From Clonostachys chloroleuca (taxonomy: Eukaryota > Ascomycota > Sordariomycetes > Hypocreales > Bionectriaceae): a stretch of DNA of 64,000 nucleotides. Numbering within the stretch: the stretch's first letter is position 1; each line of letters begins with the position of its first letter. The stretch is taken from positions 23,560,001 through 23,624,000 of the forward strand of contig JBANAY010000003.1 of the NCBI GenBank assembly GCA_037952775.1, written 5' to 3'. The notes below the pieces were generated by a model. That model ran no database searches, was not told where the DNA came from, and saw nothing but the letters and a program-made list of their open reading frames with translations. A program made the translations under genes and the position numbers. Below, in pieces: positions 10,878 to 24,008 of this stretch.

Positions 10878-12600
10878 GTTGTCAGGTTTGTTGAATGAAC
10901 TTTGTGAGAAAGAAATTACTGGTAGGAATACAGTTAAAGAAGGATATTGACAAATTTGCAAGATCTGAAGCTAGATGCTTACTTTTAAGAATGCAAAGCA
11001 GCACTTCCTTATATACTTTCAACAAGAGATAAAAATCTCCCTTTTTCTATATATATCATTTGTGCATAAGTCTGTGGCAAGGCAGGTTATCATTCTGAGG
11101 CTCTTCTAGGCAGTTCCTCTAACTATTTTAATCGCCTGTGCAATGAGAAGAGCCGGGTTCTTTTCCTATCGGCTTTTCTATTCCAGATCCTGAGCATAAT
11201 CTTATTGGCCAAACAACCATTGGCTAGAAATAGAATCGGACGTTATAGAGCATCGTGTTCAATAGCCGGTTCTGATCAACTGTGGAGTCCCCGTAATCCA
11301 AGCAGATATGAGTAATCCTTCCAGGGGCTTGTTTTAGGTAACAGCCAGCTTTGATTTATGAAGGGTTCTCTGTATTCATTTCAGAGCCTTTAGTTTAGCT
11401 AACTGCCGGCGTATTCATTCCAAGGACTTCTGTTAAAGGTAACAGCCGCCTCCGGGAGCCTCGGTCGTTTGACGAGGGATCAACTAAAAACAGGGAGAGG
11501 CCAGCACTACATCCCCAATGTTGGGAGAGAAAAATGCCAGTTCATAGCTTAAGTGTACCCTTTTGTCTTCCCTTTTTTCTTCCTTGTTTTCTTCAATACT
11601 TAATTTGAGGAGCTTGCTCGCTAGGAATGCATAGACCTGATTCTTCTTCAGCCATTCTGGTCAACTTGGCCCTTTTTCACGTATTTTCTTTTGTTCCTCA
11701 CTATAACTAAGGTCTACTATACTCCAAGATAATGCTTGATCTAGTTCATGCACTAAGTAGAAACTGGCAACTAGATTACTGAGGGACGAGTGGTGCTGAG
11801 ATCGCATTGGTTATTTAACGGTTGAGTGAGAAAGTATTATTGGTCAATTGAAAATCAATTTTAAACGGTCAACCAATCAGAAGCTAAAATTTGTGACTCC
11901 AGCTGATCAGAAAGCTGCTCAGAGCAAATGGGTATGATTGGCTGGCGAATCTTCGGGTAAACTTACAAATGTTCCAAGATTTCCAATGGCTTCACGCCCA
12001 AGATGGTTAGTCTATATATCTCATCTTAAGTTCTCATTGGTTGGAAGTAATTTCATACTCTTAGAGGCATTGGGCAACGATTGCCTAACTGAATGCACTA
12101 GAAAACCGCCTATTTAGCTCGCTACTAGAACAATGCGAGCTTCATGTCAATCCATGTCAATTTCCGAACGAAAATATCAAGGCCAATAATCCAAAATCTA
12201 GATCTTCCGCAATCGATTAATTCACTTCCAGGCTTCCGACAAATTATGTTCGATTGGTTGAGATTTTGGGGTAATCCCAACATGATCGCGATGACCCAAG
12301 CATAGGGTAGGTGGGATAACAAGAAAATTACAAGGTGTATCCTAATTTTCTCGGATGAGCTACGCGCGTCCGTAGCGATCACGCGTTTTGATAACGCGTC
12401 TTCGTCACGTGTCTTGACGGAAGGAGGTTCCAGGCTTGGCAGAAGACGTCGATGAGGTTTAGAGCAATCTCTCTTACCACGAGCAGAAGCGTTAGCCAGA
12501 CTCTATGAGTTGGCTGTCGCCACAGATGACTGCTCGTCTGCCACACGACCATCGCCTGTCTCGATGGGAGATAAAGAGATGAGCAACCAGACATTGGGCT
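10878..12600. other. Intergenic region, nothing recognised
   Basis: There are several AT-rich stretches and no recognisable gene. A segment near 12377-12405 carries two ACGCGT-like boxes in opposite orientation around TTTTGATA; this could be a chance palindrome. Confidence 0.4.
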
Positions 12601-15032
12601 TCAGCCGACAGAGCTTCTACGCAAGCGCCACAGAGGAGGAATATTAGGATGCAAGGTTACAAGATATTCCGTAAGTTCACGCCCTCCATCTATGCAGCAG
12701 GGCTGCGGCACATGCCGTGTGCGCGAGATCAAGCAAAGTATCTGCTTCTCTTGCCTTGGCCAGCGGTTCTTACTTTGCATTTCCAGGCCAAGCGGGATTC
12801 CTGGGCCGGACGATGCAGGCGGGACAATGCCCGCTGTTGGCGGAAGCTTAGATATGGAACCGAATCGAGGATATGATACAGGTAAATAATATCCCCCTCG
12901 ATCCTTGCGTAAGCAATGAATACCGGTTGGTAAATTCAGGGACTCTGGTGACACCTTTAACGCGGAGCGTGGCTTTGGGGTCCCGGAGACCACACTCGAC
13001 ATCACATTTGGTATGTAGACGCATACCCTTCGTTGCTTGAACCATACTATTGACTTAGAGAGAATCAAGGCAAAGATGTCTGTATATTAGCCATCGGGTG
13101 GAGGCCAGGTCAATCTGCTTCAGAAATTGGAAGCTGATATTTTTCAGGTGCTAATGTTGGATGAACCGACTGACTATGCTGGTAGCTCGGCCAAATCCCA
13201 GTCGTAGGAGAGCCTGACTGACTACATCTACACCATCTTCAAGGAGAAGGGTCTTGGGGCGTTTAAGTAAAGCATTCCAATCATCTTCCGGCGAGTCTTC
13301 CATGACAGCAAACAAGGTCAAACCTCCCGTCTGATAAGACTCACGGGGCACGGCAATAAAGCCACCATCTGAGAAAGTCTTGGTCTAGAGACCGTTAGGA
13401 CACTTAAGCATATATATAAAGCTCAGTCTTGTCGACTGGTGGGATGTGATCTATGAAAAAACCATTTATATGACCTTTGGCAATCAGCATGTTCGTGCTC
13501 GATCTGTTTCGGACATAATGCCAAGTCCCTTGACTCCTGATGTCCGTGGTGTCTTCTCAATTGCTAGGACTTCTACATCCATAACTATTAAAAAAGTCAA
13601 GCTGTGGCCTCAGTGTAGCGGTAGCGAAGATATCTATGCTGCCGTAGTCGAATACTATAGTCAAGATAAAAAGGGGTTGGGTTAGTGAAGTGATAGAAGA
13701 ACGTGAAGCCATGGTTACACTTTGATTGGTGAACAATGTAATACCCCATCAAAGTGAACTTCCCCTCGATCTCGGTGTTTTCTTCTTCGTGGAAGTGCAA
13801 AAGGAGTGAATCCGCACCATGCCGGGCTCCTTATTTATTCAGCACCTTTTCGAGCTACAATAAAGCCATCATTCCTCCAGCTCTCTCTGCAGAGCTGAGT
13901 TCTAACTGGCGCTTCAACAGATCATCCCACAAACTACTTTCTTGTTTTTTGCCGCAGCCTCCGTCCAGCCCCCAATGTTCGTGCACAGGGCATTGCGCGA
14001 TGCCATTTTCTCGGCCTTTCGATGATCGGCGTCACGTAACTTGAACAATGTTCGTTCATAGGACAGATCTGGCCCGAGGAAGGCGTTGTAGAGCCGGATG
14101 CTCAACCTGAAGATGCAAGTCTTCGAGTTTTGGTGGATTCTTTAGATTTTCAAGTGACACATTGTGATGCGAATGACGATGTCAGAGTTCACTGGAGTTA
14201 TCAATAGCGTAATTGAAATGAAAGGCGGCCGTTCCCAGCTTGAGTCGTATAAAGAAGCGACCCATCGACTTGGCAAGCTTAGACTCGTACTGAAGGACCT
14301 TGCCCGTATGGATCTCCCAAATATGGATCTCCCAAAGGGTTCATCCAGAGACTCATGACTTCTAATGGGCGATATTATTTTCTCGGTGCGTCTGATTACA
14401 AACGGCACACATCCCTTGTATCGAGATTCTCGATTGAAATGAGCTCTCTTCACAATCGGGCAAGACACCCAGGACCTTATCACGAAGAACGCGATTCTTG
14501 GTTGTGTAATCGTCAAGCCAAGTATCATTTATCTTAACATAGTTTCCTACCATGGCTTATTTTCACGCTATATTGAGATGCTTTTGTAGCTACATAAAAA
14601 CATTGCGATGAGTTGTTCTGGTGCGTGTATGGTGAAGGGGCAAGAGCACGGAGCCTGCTTCTGAGACACAAACCAATGGGTTCCCAGTATATAAGGGCAA
14701 GAAGGAAGTTGAAACGTGGATACGAGAAAAAAAGTTCAAACTTCTCATCAAGTGGAACGCTGCTAAGCATTGCTCTCAGTTGCGCAATTTACAACCAAGA
14801 TGGTCGCCATTCGGATCTCTAGGTCAAGGCAAAGGTTATTCTGTATTGCTTCAGTCGGATCTTCAGTCAAGCTAGTTGGAGATCTAATCTATTTATCTCG
14901 CACATTGCTGCTTTCGTCGTCACACCCAAGCCAAATTCTCGTTGAATCATCGAACAATCGGCCGAGCCTGTGTCTCGCATCGTTTTTACACTCAAAATGT
15001 TTTATTCTAGGCATCATTTTAATCCAAGTGCT
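12601..15032. other. Scattered coding-like fragments, unidentified
   Basis: Several short open frames look protein-like without giving a family. On the minus strand, 13351-13151 reads ESYQTGGLTLFAVMEDSPED and 14553-14362 reads INDTWLDDYTTKNRVLRDKV followed by a Cys-containing end. On the plus strand, 12692-12800 contains GCGTCRVREIK ... CFSCLGQRFLLC, which recalls a Zn2Cys6 motif lacking one cysteine. They cannot be joined into a convincing gene and may be remains of one or two decayed genes. Nothing is recognised in 14554-15032. Confidence 0.3.
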
Positions 15033-16539
15033 TTAAGGAAGCTCAACCTCGATCAGGCTTTCCACACCCTTCCCAGCGCTCCAGATCTTCACAATCTTCA
15101 GGCCAGCCATTTTCTCTAGTAAGTTGTACCAGTCGGCCTGGGTACGCTCCTTGGAGCAGAACAGGGTGAGCATTACCATGTCCAGGGCTGAAGTCTCCCA
15201 CCACGCACCAGTGTCAGGGATGACGTTCTCATTGATCAAAAGCTTGCTGTAACCTGGTTTCATGGCGGCTTTAATATTAGCTAAAATGTCCTTGCAGACA
15301 CTGTCGGGCCAGTCGTGGAGGACGGAATGCATGTAATAAGCGCGAGCACCTGAATGTTGTGTCAGTAAGGGTGTGATTCTTTTTAGATGAGACATCAACG
15401 TAATCATATCATTACCTTTCTTCGGTTGCTCGGTATGGAAGTCATAGCTCACACGCTCAATCTCAGAGTCCAGGTCTGTGATTTGGCCGATGACGACGGG
15501 AAGATCCTCCAGTACCAGCTTGCCTGGATGATCAGGGTGGTGCTGCTTGAAAGAAACAAGATCGTGGCCAATGCTTCCTCCAATGTCGACAATGAATGGA
15601 GCATCAGGGCTCGTGTCAGCACCATTGATCAAGTTCTCCTTGACAGGGTAAAACCCCGGACCCATCCACGGGGGCGGCCCTGGCGGTAGCCACCCATGTG
15701 GTTATTGAAGTGAGGCCCATACCCCAGGGACTGTTGCCATGAGAACATGTCCTTGTCCATGTTGAAGGCATACATCAACGCCGTATCCTTGGCATCCTCG
15801 GGGTTCTTGAAGCCTCGCTTTCGCGAGTACTCATGGAAGCGAAGAGGACCTGCTCCAGTGCAAGAGGTCCTGGCCACGCATAAGTTTCAATACAAGGCAT
15901 TTGACAGTGAAAACTTAGGACTTACATGGCCAAGTAACCGTCACCGATGATGGGGATACTCATTGACTTTGTGAAGTTGGTGGGCTGGTACTCATTCACT
16001 CCAACCTCCTTTAGGTAACCCATGGCGCCTAAGTGGCGCATTAGGCGAGCTTGAATCATGTTAAAACTGGCATCGTGAATCGTTCATGTGATTTGTTTGT
16101 ACTTTCACATGAGAGTGATTTAATTGGACCCGAAAGTACTCACCTAACAGAACTCGGTCGACTCCAAGGGTAGAGGCCAGATCATCCACTTTCTGGGGTT
16201 TATCGCCGTTCTTTGCCATGAGCTTCCATAGTCCGGAGTCAACACCAAAGTTAAGGCCAGCAAGAGCACCGGTCTGGATCAATCCAAAGGTCAATTGATG
16301 TCATGACGTAAATCTAGGAGCTATCGTACCTGGGCCCAGCAGTGTTTGACCATGGTCTCGCGAGGGGCTTCGAGAGCCTGGGTCAATGTCCTTGCCTTGA
16401 GGAGCATCTCATGACGGACAGCATCTCCTCCGTTGGCTAAGCTGTCAAGACCTGCCTGGAGTTCCTTGATCAGGTTAGGAACGGCATCGATGTCGTTAGG
16501 TTGCAGGGCTACTGAAATAGGAACGCTGTCAGAGGCCAT
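15033..16539 (-). pseudogene. SAM-dependent O-methyltransferase (plant/fungal COMT type) with one frameshift
   Basis: The start ATG is at 16539-16537. Exon 1 (16539-16330, 70 codons) ends HCWAQ. Exon 2 resumes TGALAGLNFGVDSGLW, exon 3 has RLMRHLGAMGYLKE, exon 4 the loop before the catalytic domain. The C-terminal part has SAM motif I, FIVDIGGSIGHD, then the acidic LVLEDLP, and YMHSVLHDWPD with the usual catalytic histidine region, then LLINENVIPDTGAW. Length is about 400 residues, typical for sterigmatocystin-type O-methyltransferases of secondary metabolism. The frame changes between MGGYRQGRP and GFYPVKENL; one more base in the run at 15670-15674 (C5 in the gene sense) would join them. No polyketide synthase, NRPS or P450 is nearby, so its substrate is unknown. 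It is a single-lesion gene: pseudogene or consensus error. Confidence 0.8.
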
Positions 16540-16925
16540 GGTTGAAGCTTTTTCCAATCGGACTGAAATTCTTTGGGAGCAGGATAATTTGATATCCCGT
16601 TTGTGGCTTGTCGCTGATCGTAACCGGTTTACTTTTACTGGTGAGACGGCATACGAGAGAACGACCGGGTGGTCGAGGACATATAATGTGGCAATTCCCT
16701 TCTGATCTCTCCACAGATGTGCAAATGTTGCCTCCCCTGGAAGAAAGCCATAATCAGGGCTATTGACAAGGAAGTGATTGTAGGGGTTGGAGATTCTGCG
16801 GGTCTGCACTGCTAGCAGCTGTTGTTGGTTGTCTTGCTAGCCCAGGTTCTGCACCCGTTGGTTCTCTGCGCATTTTCCCTACTAGTCTACTGTAGGGGTA
16901 TAATGAATCCTTCTGTAGATGCCCA

Positions 16926-16958
16926 ACCTCGAACCAGACCCAGGGGATGGTTCGAGGT
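16926..16958. promoter_or_regulatory. 11-bp perfect inverted repeat upstream of the O-methyltransferase
   Basis: ACCTCGAACCA (16926-16936) and its exact reverse complement TGGTTCGAGGT (16948-16958) are separated by 11 bases. A third half-site CCTCGAA follows at 16962-16968, itself inverted relative to the preceding TTCGAGG. The site is about 390-420 bases upstream of the methyltransferase start codon. It could be an operator for a dimeric regulator; no known binding consensus is matched. Confidence 0.35.
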
Positions 16959-17926
16959 AAGCCTCGAAATTGATGAAATTGTTTGTTGAGCATCTAGGCC
17001 TAACGATTCTATACTCTAGCAGAATAGAAGTTAGAGAGATCAGCGCAACAACATGCTAATTATCGATTAACTTTGTTTTCTCATTGATCCAGGGGGGATA
17101 AGACTGAACAAGGAACAAGTAGTGGCTTGCATACGACCCAATAGGTAGCGGGCGGTGGCAGCCTGAGACTCCTCTTTCTCGATGATCCCAATACGCACCG
17201 TTTTTTCTTTTTCTGGAGCCGAGTATACATCGCCCCCTCCCCTGATGCAGCCAAGCAACATCCCTCCTTTTACGACACGCAATGCATTGCTGATCCCTGG
17301 AGGCCTTTGGGGGCGCACCAATCGCACCTCAGCAGTGACAGCAAAAATACTCAAAGCCCCTCGCGGTAGATTATCGGAATCCTCACGTAAGTCTTAATCA
17401 CAACCAACTTGCAGGCCGTGCCTGCAGAGCTGTTATGTAAGGCAGTAGACATAGTGACTTGCTTTGTTTAGTATGTTAGAATATTCGTTAAATATCATAC
17501 GAGGAGCAAACACAAGGTAGCGTCATTCAACCGAGAGCCGTGGAATCCTCGTTCACATATGGTCAGACTGGCAATAATCGGCTATCGTCAGGGCTAGATG
17601 ACAACGTAACCCTCCAATGTGAATTTGATCCCTTCCCATTTTGGGCAAAAAATAAGGCAGCCTGGATATTTGCGATTCAGGTCATCATGCCACTTTTATG
17701 GCCTCGAATTGATTCGGAACCTTCCCCGACCTCCATTCCAGGTGATTTTCGTCGCCGAGTAGCCCGGAGACTCTGGTGGCTAACATGGGGCAAGGGGAAG
17801 ACCTTTAGTCCCCCACTCGTCAGGATATCGACCCATGTAGGAAGTAGTCAGCGGCTTCTTCCCCTAGTGTCGGAGGTCTCTTAGTGCTGATCAAACGGTT
17901 GTGACATTCTCCCCAGCCAACCCCTG
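16959..17926. other. Intergenic region, no supported gene
   Basis: One open frame of 114 codons (17540-17884, plus, beginning with GTG) has no ATG start and no recognisable motif, so I do not call it a gene. Confidence 0.4.
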
Positions 17927-18167
17927 ATAAGAAATGAGACACCAAAATTCTATGCCCGTTTATTCTCAAGGAAAGAGGGGTTACTTAGAGATAATCAGAT
18001 AAATAAAAATCTTATACATTAATTTAAGCTTTAGATTATTTGTTATTAATTTTATTATATTTTCTTTCTGAATATTTCTAGAGATATCTTAGAATATAAA
18101 TAGTAGAAATTAAAACCAAAGGTATCTCTTTTGGGGATTTGTGGGGATTTGGTGTCTCATTTCTTAT
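17927..18167. mobile_element. MITE-like element with 20-bp perfect terminal inverted repeats
   Basis: ATAAGAAATGAGACACCAAA at 17927-17946 is repeated exactly in inverted orientation at 18148-18167. The 200-base interior is AT-rich and non-coding. The similarity continues imperfectly for about 15 bases outside both ends (CAGCCAACCCCTG on the left against CTGGCAACCTGGTGAC, inverted, on the right), so the true ends may lie a little further out. A diverged partial copy occurs at 46974-47120. These features fit a miniature inverted-repeat transposable element. No clear target-site duplication was found. Confidence 0.55.
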
Positions 18168-18961
18168 GTCACCAGGTTGCCAGCCCCTTAAGAGCGCAGA
18201 AATGGTCACAAGCGGGACCGAAAGTGACATTCTAGTATCCCACAACGTCGTAATCTCCATACAGCCAGGAAAGAGCACTAGTGCCCTGACCAGCCGCTCA
18301 GATCATCTTCGTACTATGTAGCTAAGATGGGACTTGGCCGAGAGGTAGAAGATACATCTGCTTCCCTGAGAGTCTTTCTTATATATAGTGGATAGAAATG
18401 TATAGATTAGCCTGTGCATACGAGGTATAAGTTTTAGTTGATCTACTTGGCATCCCACGTGCACTGCCTGGAGCCTGTCTGCTAATGGATTCGTGGGTTA
18501 CCAATGGCCTAAGCGAGTGATCATCCTACAAGATGCTGCAAGTGAATGATACTACGCTTTAGAGCAACGCTAATGACTAAATTTGAGTCGTAGTACCGGT
18601 AGTCGTAGAACAAGAAGAAACAACGGCTTGTGACTCCCCAGGCTTAACGTCAGTCTAGACCAGGGTTTGGCGACGATCAGTCCAACGTTTACGCACAGAC
18701 GAGCGTATTTTCTTTTTTGGCATTCGTCGGGTCTCCCAAGGAAAGGTCTTTCCTAGAAGGCGAATTGCGTGGTTTCAAACCGGCATTCACAGCCCGGGCC
18801 CTCCCCTATGCTGACGCAGGGATGACCGATGAACTGATGAATGGGTAGATGAAGCAACGTTTACACGTCCTGTTTCTTGCGTAGCTCCTGATTCATCACA
18901 TAGAATGTGTTACTATACAGTCAAACATCAACAATCGACGGCCAATCCATAACTCGAAATC

Positions 18962-20485
18962 ATGGCACAAGAGGGAAGTGCGGCGTGGGCTGCAGAAAAC
19001 AAAGGGCCTTGGATTGTCATCACCTGCTGGGTGGTGACCGCGGTCGCGACACTGTTCGTCTTCGCTCGACTATATGTGCGAGGATGGATGATGAGGAAGC
19101 TTCAGCAGGATGATTACTGGACTGTCATCGCAATGGTAAGTCCTGACGAACCGATCTGAGATGGACACCTGCATAACGACCCATCGGCGCATGTTACCAA
19201 GTCGAGAAGCGAATGACACTGACCCAATCGACTGCGACAATTAGGTTTGCGGCTACATTTCGACTGCATTATCGATGAAAGCGGTGGCTGCTGGAAACGG
19301 TAGGCACATGAAGCTTCTGTCGCAACATGAACAGGAGAGCGCGGTTCTGTGGACGACGGCGGCTTTTTGCCCTGGCGTCATGTCATTTGGACTACCAAAG
19401 ATGGCCGTCGTTTACCTCCTGACCAAGCTGTTGAACCCCAACAAGTGGCACAAATACTTTCTCTGGTGGCAAGGAATCTGGTGCCAACTGACGCTCTTTG
19501 CAACTGTGGGCGTCTTGATTGGGCGATGCAGGCCGGCGCATTCGCTTTGGAACTTTGATGTTCCAGGAGAATGTTTCTCGCCAGATATCTTGGTTGCATA
19601 CTGTATCTATGCTGGGTGTGAGTCTTGATCGAGATCCCTTTGCGTCCTTCCGATCCACAGAGCGATTAGTATGCTAACAGTCACCTCTTACCAAGCTTTC
19701 TCTGCCTTTGTCGATCTGTACCTTGCCATCTATCCTGCGATCGTCTTATTCAACTTGCAAATGTCGTTCAAGAAGAAGCTTGCGCTTTCCGTTGCTCTCG
19801 GCATCGGCTCAGTGTATGGAGCGATCTAATGTAACATACTTCGAAGAAGTACTAATTCCTTTGCAGGTCTGGCATTGTAGCAATCTACAAGACAACCCGG
19901 ATTCCTTCTCTGAAATCCGCAGACTTTTCTTGTAAGTACTTGACACACATTTTTGCCTAAAGATTCTGGTCCTGATCTAAGCATCGCGTCCCTACCAATA
20001 GATGATACTGCCGACTTGGTTGCCTGGACGGTGTAAGTAGTGGTTCTTATCCTGATATTTCCACCGTGACAAATTACTAACCTCTTGATTACAGCATCGA
20101 AGGAAGTACTATCATTGTTGCCTCGACGATCCCGATCCTCCAACCGCTCCTCGAGAAGGTCCTCCGCCGCAACCCCTTCTCCAGTGGGAAAGACTCGGCG
20201 AAGTACAACGGACGATACTACGAAGATTACAGCGATCAGAAGTCGGGCTACGAGCTAGGACAGCGCAAACCAAAGTCAAAGGCCAGGGATGATCTTGGCC
20301 TGACTGTCTTGGAAGAGGGTGGGAGCCAGGAAGAAATCCTCAGCGGAACCAAACCCAACGTTGTCGCGGCTGGCACCGCGAAGCCCGTCGTGGTACCGGA
20401 AGCTACGCGTCATGCTATCACTAGGACTGATGTCATTACCGTATCGTATTCGGGATCACCGCCGGATGAAGGCCCCAGGCGCTAA
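18962..20485 (+). CDS. Pth11-like rhodopsin-domain integral membrane protein
   Basis: The start ATG at 18962 opens exon 1 (18962-19135). It includes the first helix (WIVITCWVVTAVATLFVFAR) and the family motif RLYVRGWMMRKLQQDDYW. Exon 2 (from 19245) holds LPKMAVVYLLTKLL and several helices (FLWWQGIWCQLTLFATVGVL). Further exons contain AFVDLYLAIYPAIVLFNLQM and KKKLALSVALGIGSV, SGIVAIYKTTRIPSL, then DLVAWTV and IEGSTIIVASTIPILQPLLE, then a hydrophilic tail. About six exons read in phase with no indel, one with an apparent AAG acceptor. The two cysteines expected in the extracellular part (IWCQLT, GRCRPA) are present. This is a complete member of the fungal rhodopsin-domain family. It is oriented away from the MITE-like element and is not obviously part of a cluster. 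Confidence 0.85.
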
Positions 20486-23400
20486 GGCAGTCTGATATAA
20501 CTTCTACCTGGTACCGCGCATATCAGCCTTCGGCTCTAGAGACTTATAGAGGATTATCTCGAATTCTTCCCAACTACATGGTAAGACCTTTAGTAATTGT
20601 ATATTTCACTTTTTATTAAGCACTCAAGCCTTGATAAATTATGTATATTATAATTAAATATAAAAATCCAAGTGGAAAAAAATAAACTTAGATCAAATGG
20701 AACCCAGTACAGCTAATTCTTCAAATGCGACATACGCTCGTCCGATGCTTGCCTTTTTGGTCGCAATCACTCGCCGGAGGCCATGGCAGAGAATCCTGGA
20801 TGCCCATTGTTGTCCTTCAACCATATTTTTGGTCCCATGCCCAGCATATATCAGGTTCCCTAAGGTCATATTCCAAAGACCCGATTTCCAAAGAGATATT
20901 TAACAACTTAGCTGGCTAATGATTAGCTGCCATCATTCTTGTGGTCATTTTCACCGTTCGACGGCGGACGGCGGACCTACCAAAATTTATGCAAGGTTTC
21001 CTTGGTAGTTCGGCAACGGAATACGAGTGTTCGCTTTTCGTATTTCGTTTCTCATACCCCTTCCCTTCCCTTCATCCGAACCGCTAATCCAACTGGTTTG
21101 GCCCAGCCCATTGTTTTCCTCCAGAATCCCCACCTTGATCTTCTCTTCTTCTTCACGTCTGTATGAGTATTCAAAGATCGACCTCTCCCTAGAGGTGCTC
21201 AATGGCCGTCCTTGGACACCCTCACAGAAAGTCCTGAATAGGGTGCTGGGAGTGCAAGTGACGCAAGGCTAAGGTAAGCAAGTTCGTCTAATCACTCGTT
21301 AAAGTGCGATGTCTTGATGTGGCTTTCGTGTTGCTAATGAAAAGCATATTGCAACAAGATACATCCATCCTGCGTCAATTGTACCGGTATAGTGTCAAAT
21401 TCACACATGAATCTAAAAACGTGTATAATGAGGGCCTGTGGTTTTCGCAGCGAGAGACTGAGGCGGCGCCTGCGGTCGGAACCCAGAGATCAGAACAAGC
21501 TCTAAATACGCAGCCGGAGAGGTCTTTGTAGTTCATTGCGGACTCGAGGATAAGTGATTCTGGCCAGTATTGGGGTCGCAATTTTGAATTGAGGCGCCAC
21601 TACTGCACAGTCATAAGCAGCAATTTGACACAACAGGGGGCAGCCCGCTTGTTGAGGTGACATTGCCTGAGGAAAGCTTTACTCACAAGTAGGTTTTGCC
21701 ACCCGCTGCTCTGCATAAAATCTTCCTGGTCCCGAATGAATGGAGTGCCTACCTCGCTCGGTCTGCGTACCCTCACTGTCTTGTTTTGCCGCAATCGTGA
21801 TTGCACGTGCCTTTTCTTTTCCGAAGTGGTCTGTAGATGGGCGCGAGCTGATGATAATCCTCCCTTGACGACCATGGCATCTCTTTCTGTATCCAAAAGC
21901 GGCACCGTGCGTAGCCTTTCATACTCAAACCTAACTATATAAACTTGGCTCCACGTGCCCAGTGTTTAAGTGATGCCAATTGATCCTCTTCCACATCAGC
22001 TTGTCTCGGAATCAGACAATGAATCTAGACTTGAGAGCTGACTAGTTACATAGGAGAGGCTCGCTCAAGGTCTCCTCACTCTCCCAAAGATGCGTTCCCT
22101 CCACTTTCGCCTCCCTGCCGCATTATCTCTGAGCAGACATCGTACCATAGTACGTCCGATTATGATAAAGCCATCGCCAATCGTACTTGAGGTTTCGACT
22201 GTGCAGATTTCATATGCTGGTGCTCATATTGAACGTGTTGCAGTCTTGCAGTGGCCCTTCTTTGACATACCTAGACAACGTCGTGGGCCACATCAGAACT
22301 AGCAAACCTCCATGTATTGATAATCATGGCACATTATCCTGTCTTCTTGAATGCGTTTGTTAGTGTTTGTTGGACCCTCAGAGACTGGGGTTAAAACTTT
22401 TCAGACGACGCCGAAAGCCAACTTGACGCGCAGGGCCCTACAAAAAATACTCACTTGAGTCACCGCGAAGGCACATCATTCGATGAGCGTGGCAAAATAT
22501 TGACGCAGAACGAAATTACAACCCGCCACTTTTTAATTCGAACTACTATAATCAAGATTAACTATAGCTCTTTACAATTAAAGAACCAGCGAGTCCGTAT
22601 TTCGAGGTGGTAGCATGGAGAGGACTAAACGCGCGTGAAGAGCTAGGCTGCTCAGCTATATGCGAGTACGAGTATATACTGACTGGACGGCGTGGCAAAC
22701 ATCTCTCTTTCAGCTCAACGTTTTGTCACTTAATGGTCGCTCTAGGTCAATCCTCTATTAAAAAAAAAAGCTCATGTACAGCAGCTATCTTCTGTTTCCT
22801 ACTTTCTCTGCTTCCCCTTCTCTTTTGTTCAAATTCTATTTTCGACCATGACGCTCACTGGATTAGGACTTGATCAGTCATGGGCTTGGAAGCCTGACTC
22901 GATATCTCCAGAAAAAAATTCATGCCAACCGCTTACTCAATCAGATGAATGATCATGAAGCGAGAGCCCATGTAACCAGGAAGTCACACAATAGACACAA
23001 GGACGGGTTTTCTCAGGCAGACAACCGCAAAGAGGTGTGGTTCTCAAGCGACGGTGGCAATAACGGGCTGGCTAAATATGCCCTGTATGGGACAATCTCA
23101 TCTCAAGATCCTCAAAACACAACATCAAGATCAAATATGAGGCGTTCAATAGGACACCTTGGACGCCATTGCGAACTAGGCGCAAGTGGGGTCGATGTGG
23201 CTCGTAGAATCTGGCCTCGCCTGCTGTGCCGTTGAGGTAGCTGCACCCCCTGGTTTGAATCAATCAGTTGATAAACGGATAGATTTGTGCGATATACTCG
23301 ACATCACATGCATCCTGACAGCCATCACGACCGGGTCATTACACACCCGCGTCATCCCGGACCTTGTTTGGATAGAAATGAATAGGTTAGAGCCTCAAAC

Positions 23401-24008
23401 TCTTTTTGCCGTCCATTTAACCTTGTCATGGATGTTGCTAACAGTCTTCAAAGCACCTCTCCTAGCTGGTACTTCATAGTAGAACTGAATCTCATGATTT
23501 CCCCTCGTTGTCCTGTTCTCTCCGTCCAAACACTTGAAGAAAGAATCGCCACTGATTAGCACCTTCTGGTATTGGTACATGTGTTTTGGATTACACTGCA
23601 TAATCCATGACGTATGAGTGAGAAGTTCGCAGCTCCGGCCAGTTGGTTATGCCCGCTCAGGGGCTAGGACCAATTGAGGCTGACACGCCATTGACCGCCC
23701 ACTCTCACCAGGTTTTCTTGTCGTCACATATGCGGGAATTAGTTCCTAGCAGCCGCGTTATTGAGATAAGAATTCACGGCTGACCAATCGAAACCTGTTG
23801 TGCCAACTTTCTAGCCACGGGTGGATCTTTCAAGACCAAGAGTCTAGACTCTGCCAAAGCTCGATCGACGATCTACTGCAGTCTACTCCACCGGCGGCTA
23901 CCTCTAGTAGCGCTAAGTATTTATAACACGATCAAGCGATAAGTGCCATGAAGTTGGCAAAAATTCACAGTCGTATTAACCCTAGGTTCTGAGGCAACAA
24001 TTGTCAAA
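20486..24008. other. Long intergenic region (3.5 kb), nothing firmly recognised
   Basis: No convincing gene is seen. A minus-strand frame at 23601-23395 (containing YQKVLISGDSFFKCLDGENR) and the sequence just downstream of its stop look weakly protein-like and could be a fragment of a decayed gene, but no family is recognised. A run of nine A (22760-22768) and pyrimidine-rich tracts near 22780-22840 are low-complexity only. Confidence 0.35.

Noticed and set aside
12692..12889. Possible Zn2Cys6 DNA-binding domain (GCGTCRVREIK ... CFSCLGQ)
   Set aside because: The third cysteine is missing, spacing is wrong, and no regulator body follows; kept only as a weak fragment.
15033..16539. O-methyltransferase as part of a secondary metabolite cluster
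   Set aside because: No PKS, NRPS, terpene synthase, P450 or cluster transporter is recognisable within 15 kb on either side.
17540..17884. 114-codon plus-strand frame read as a gene
   Set aside because: Starts with GTG, has no recognisable motif and no supporting splice structure.
20486..24008. Hidden gene in the 3.5-kb gap
   Set aside because: Only short, motif-free frames on both strands; one weak minus-strand fragment near 23.4-23.6 kb could not be extended.
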